The translations under genes and the position numbers were made by a program. The notes below the pieces were generated by a model. That model was not told the origin of the DNA, did no database searches, and saw nothing but the letters and a program-made list of their open reading frames with translations. A DNA stretch of 5,966 nt from Pseudomonadota bacterium (lineage in GTDB: Bacteria > Pseudomonadota > Gammaproteobacteria > Burkholderiales > Thiobacillaceae). Below, piece after piece: positions 5,749-5,966 of the stretch. The DNA lies in the NCBI GenBank assembly GCA_021802595.1, contig JAJZRT010000254.1, positions 1 through 5,966 on the forward strand, written 5' to 3'. Positions within the stretch are counted from its first letter, which is position 1; the number at the start of each line of letters is the position of its first letter.

Positions 5749-5966
5749 ATGAGATTAGGTTTGGTTATCGACCTCGACGTGTGCGTGGGCTGTCATGCCT
5801 GCGCCATCGCCTGCAAGGAATGGAATGCCTCCGGCACCATCGGCCCCTTGTCCGATTACCAGCCCTACGGCGCCGAGCCGTCGGGCGTGTGGTTCAACCG
5901 GATTCGCCATTACGAAATGGACGAGTATCCGAACAACAAGACAGTCAACTTCCCGATGTCGTGCAT
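5749..5966 (+). CDS. soeB: 4Fe-4S ferredoxin-type electron-transfer subunit, probable SoeB (cut by the right edge)
   Basis: Seventy-two complete codons are present and the frame is open at the window edge. The product starts MRLGLVIDLDVCVGCHACAI and shows the first cluster motif C12-x2-C15-x2-C18-x3-C22. This is the standard opening of the multi-cluster iron-sulfur subunits that pair with PsrA-like molybdoenzymes (DmsB, PhsB, PsrB, SoeB). C72 in NFPMSC at the cut end is probably the first cysteine of the second cluster region. There is no signal peptide, which fits a cytoplasmic partner of a Tat-less SoeA. In the complex it would carry electrons from the SoeA cluster to the membrane anchor SoeC, whose gene should follow outside the window. 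Assignment to SoeB rather than another DmsB-type protein rests mainly on the neighbouring gene. Confidence 0.88.
   Translation, partial: MRLGLVIDLDVCVGCHACAIACKEWNASGTIGPLSDYQPYGAEPSGVWFNRIRHYEMDEYPNNKTVNFPMSC

Overview
The window looks like chromosome of a GC-rich sulfur-oxidising proteobacterium, most likely a betaproteobacterium of the Thiobacillus type. That placement is inferred from the gene set, the strong G/C preference at third codon positions and the sulfite-oxidation genes; no rRNA or other phylogenetic marker is present. No mobile element, tRNA, CRISPR array or phage gene was seen.

Layout. Positions 1-710 (minus strand) hold the N-terminal 236 residues of a BepA-type M48 periplasmic metalloprotease that runs off the left edge. 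An 81-bp divergent spacer separates it from three plus-strand genes: moaC (molybdenum cofactor synthesis, 792-1283), an exported protein of unknown function that resembles a degenerate alpha/beta hydrolase (1353-2054), and an exported TlpA-type thioredoxin (2045-2578). The last two overlap and are probably translationally coupled. A 258-bp non-coding stretch (2579-2836) follows. It is AT-rich in its first half and contains several inverted repeats, including a perfect 8-bp GC-rich hairpin 28 bp before the next start codon. It probably carries the end of the upstream unit and the promoter and leader of the downstream operon.

The second half is a large molybdopterin oxidoreductase without a Tat signal (2837-5713), followed by the start of a 4Fe-4S electron-transfer subunit (5749 to the right edge). 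Together they best match soeA and soeB of the cytoplasmic, membrane-bound sulfite-oxidising complex SoeABC. The membrane anchor soeC would be expected just past the right edge.

How the parts relate: MoaC makes the first pterin intermediate of the cofactor that SoeA needs, so a cofactor-synthesis gene lies about 1.5 kb upstream of a cofactor-using enzyme. Other genes and a non-coding gap lie between them, so direct co-regulation is not shown. The TlpA-type protein and its partner act in the periplasm and have no evident mechanistic link to SoeA. Most of the window is ordinary core metabolism. The least explained parts are the exported pseudo-hydrolase and the structured leader before soeA.
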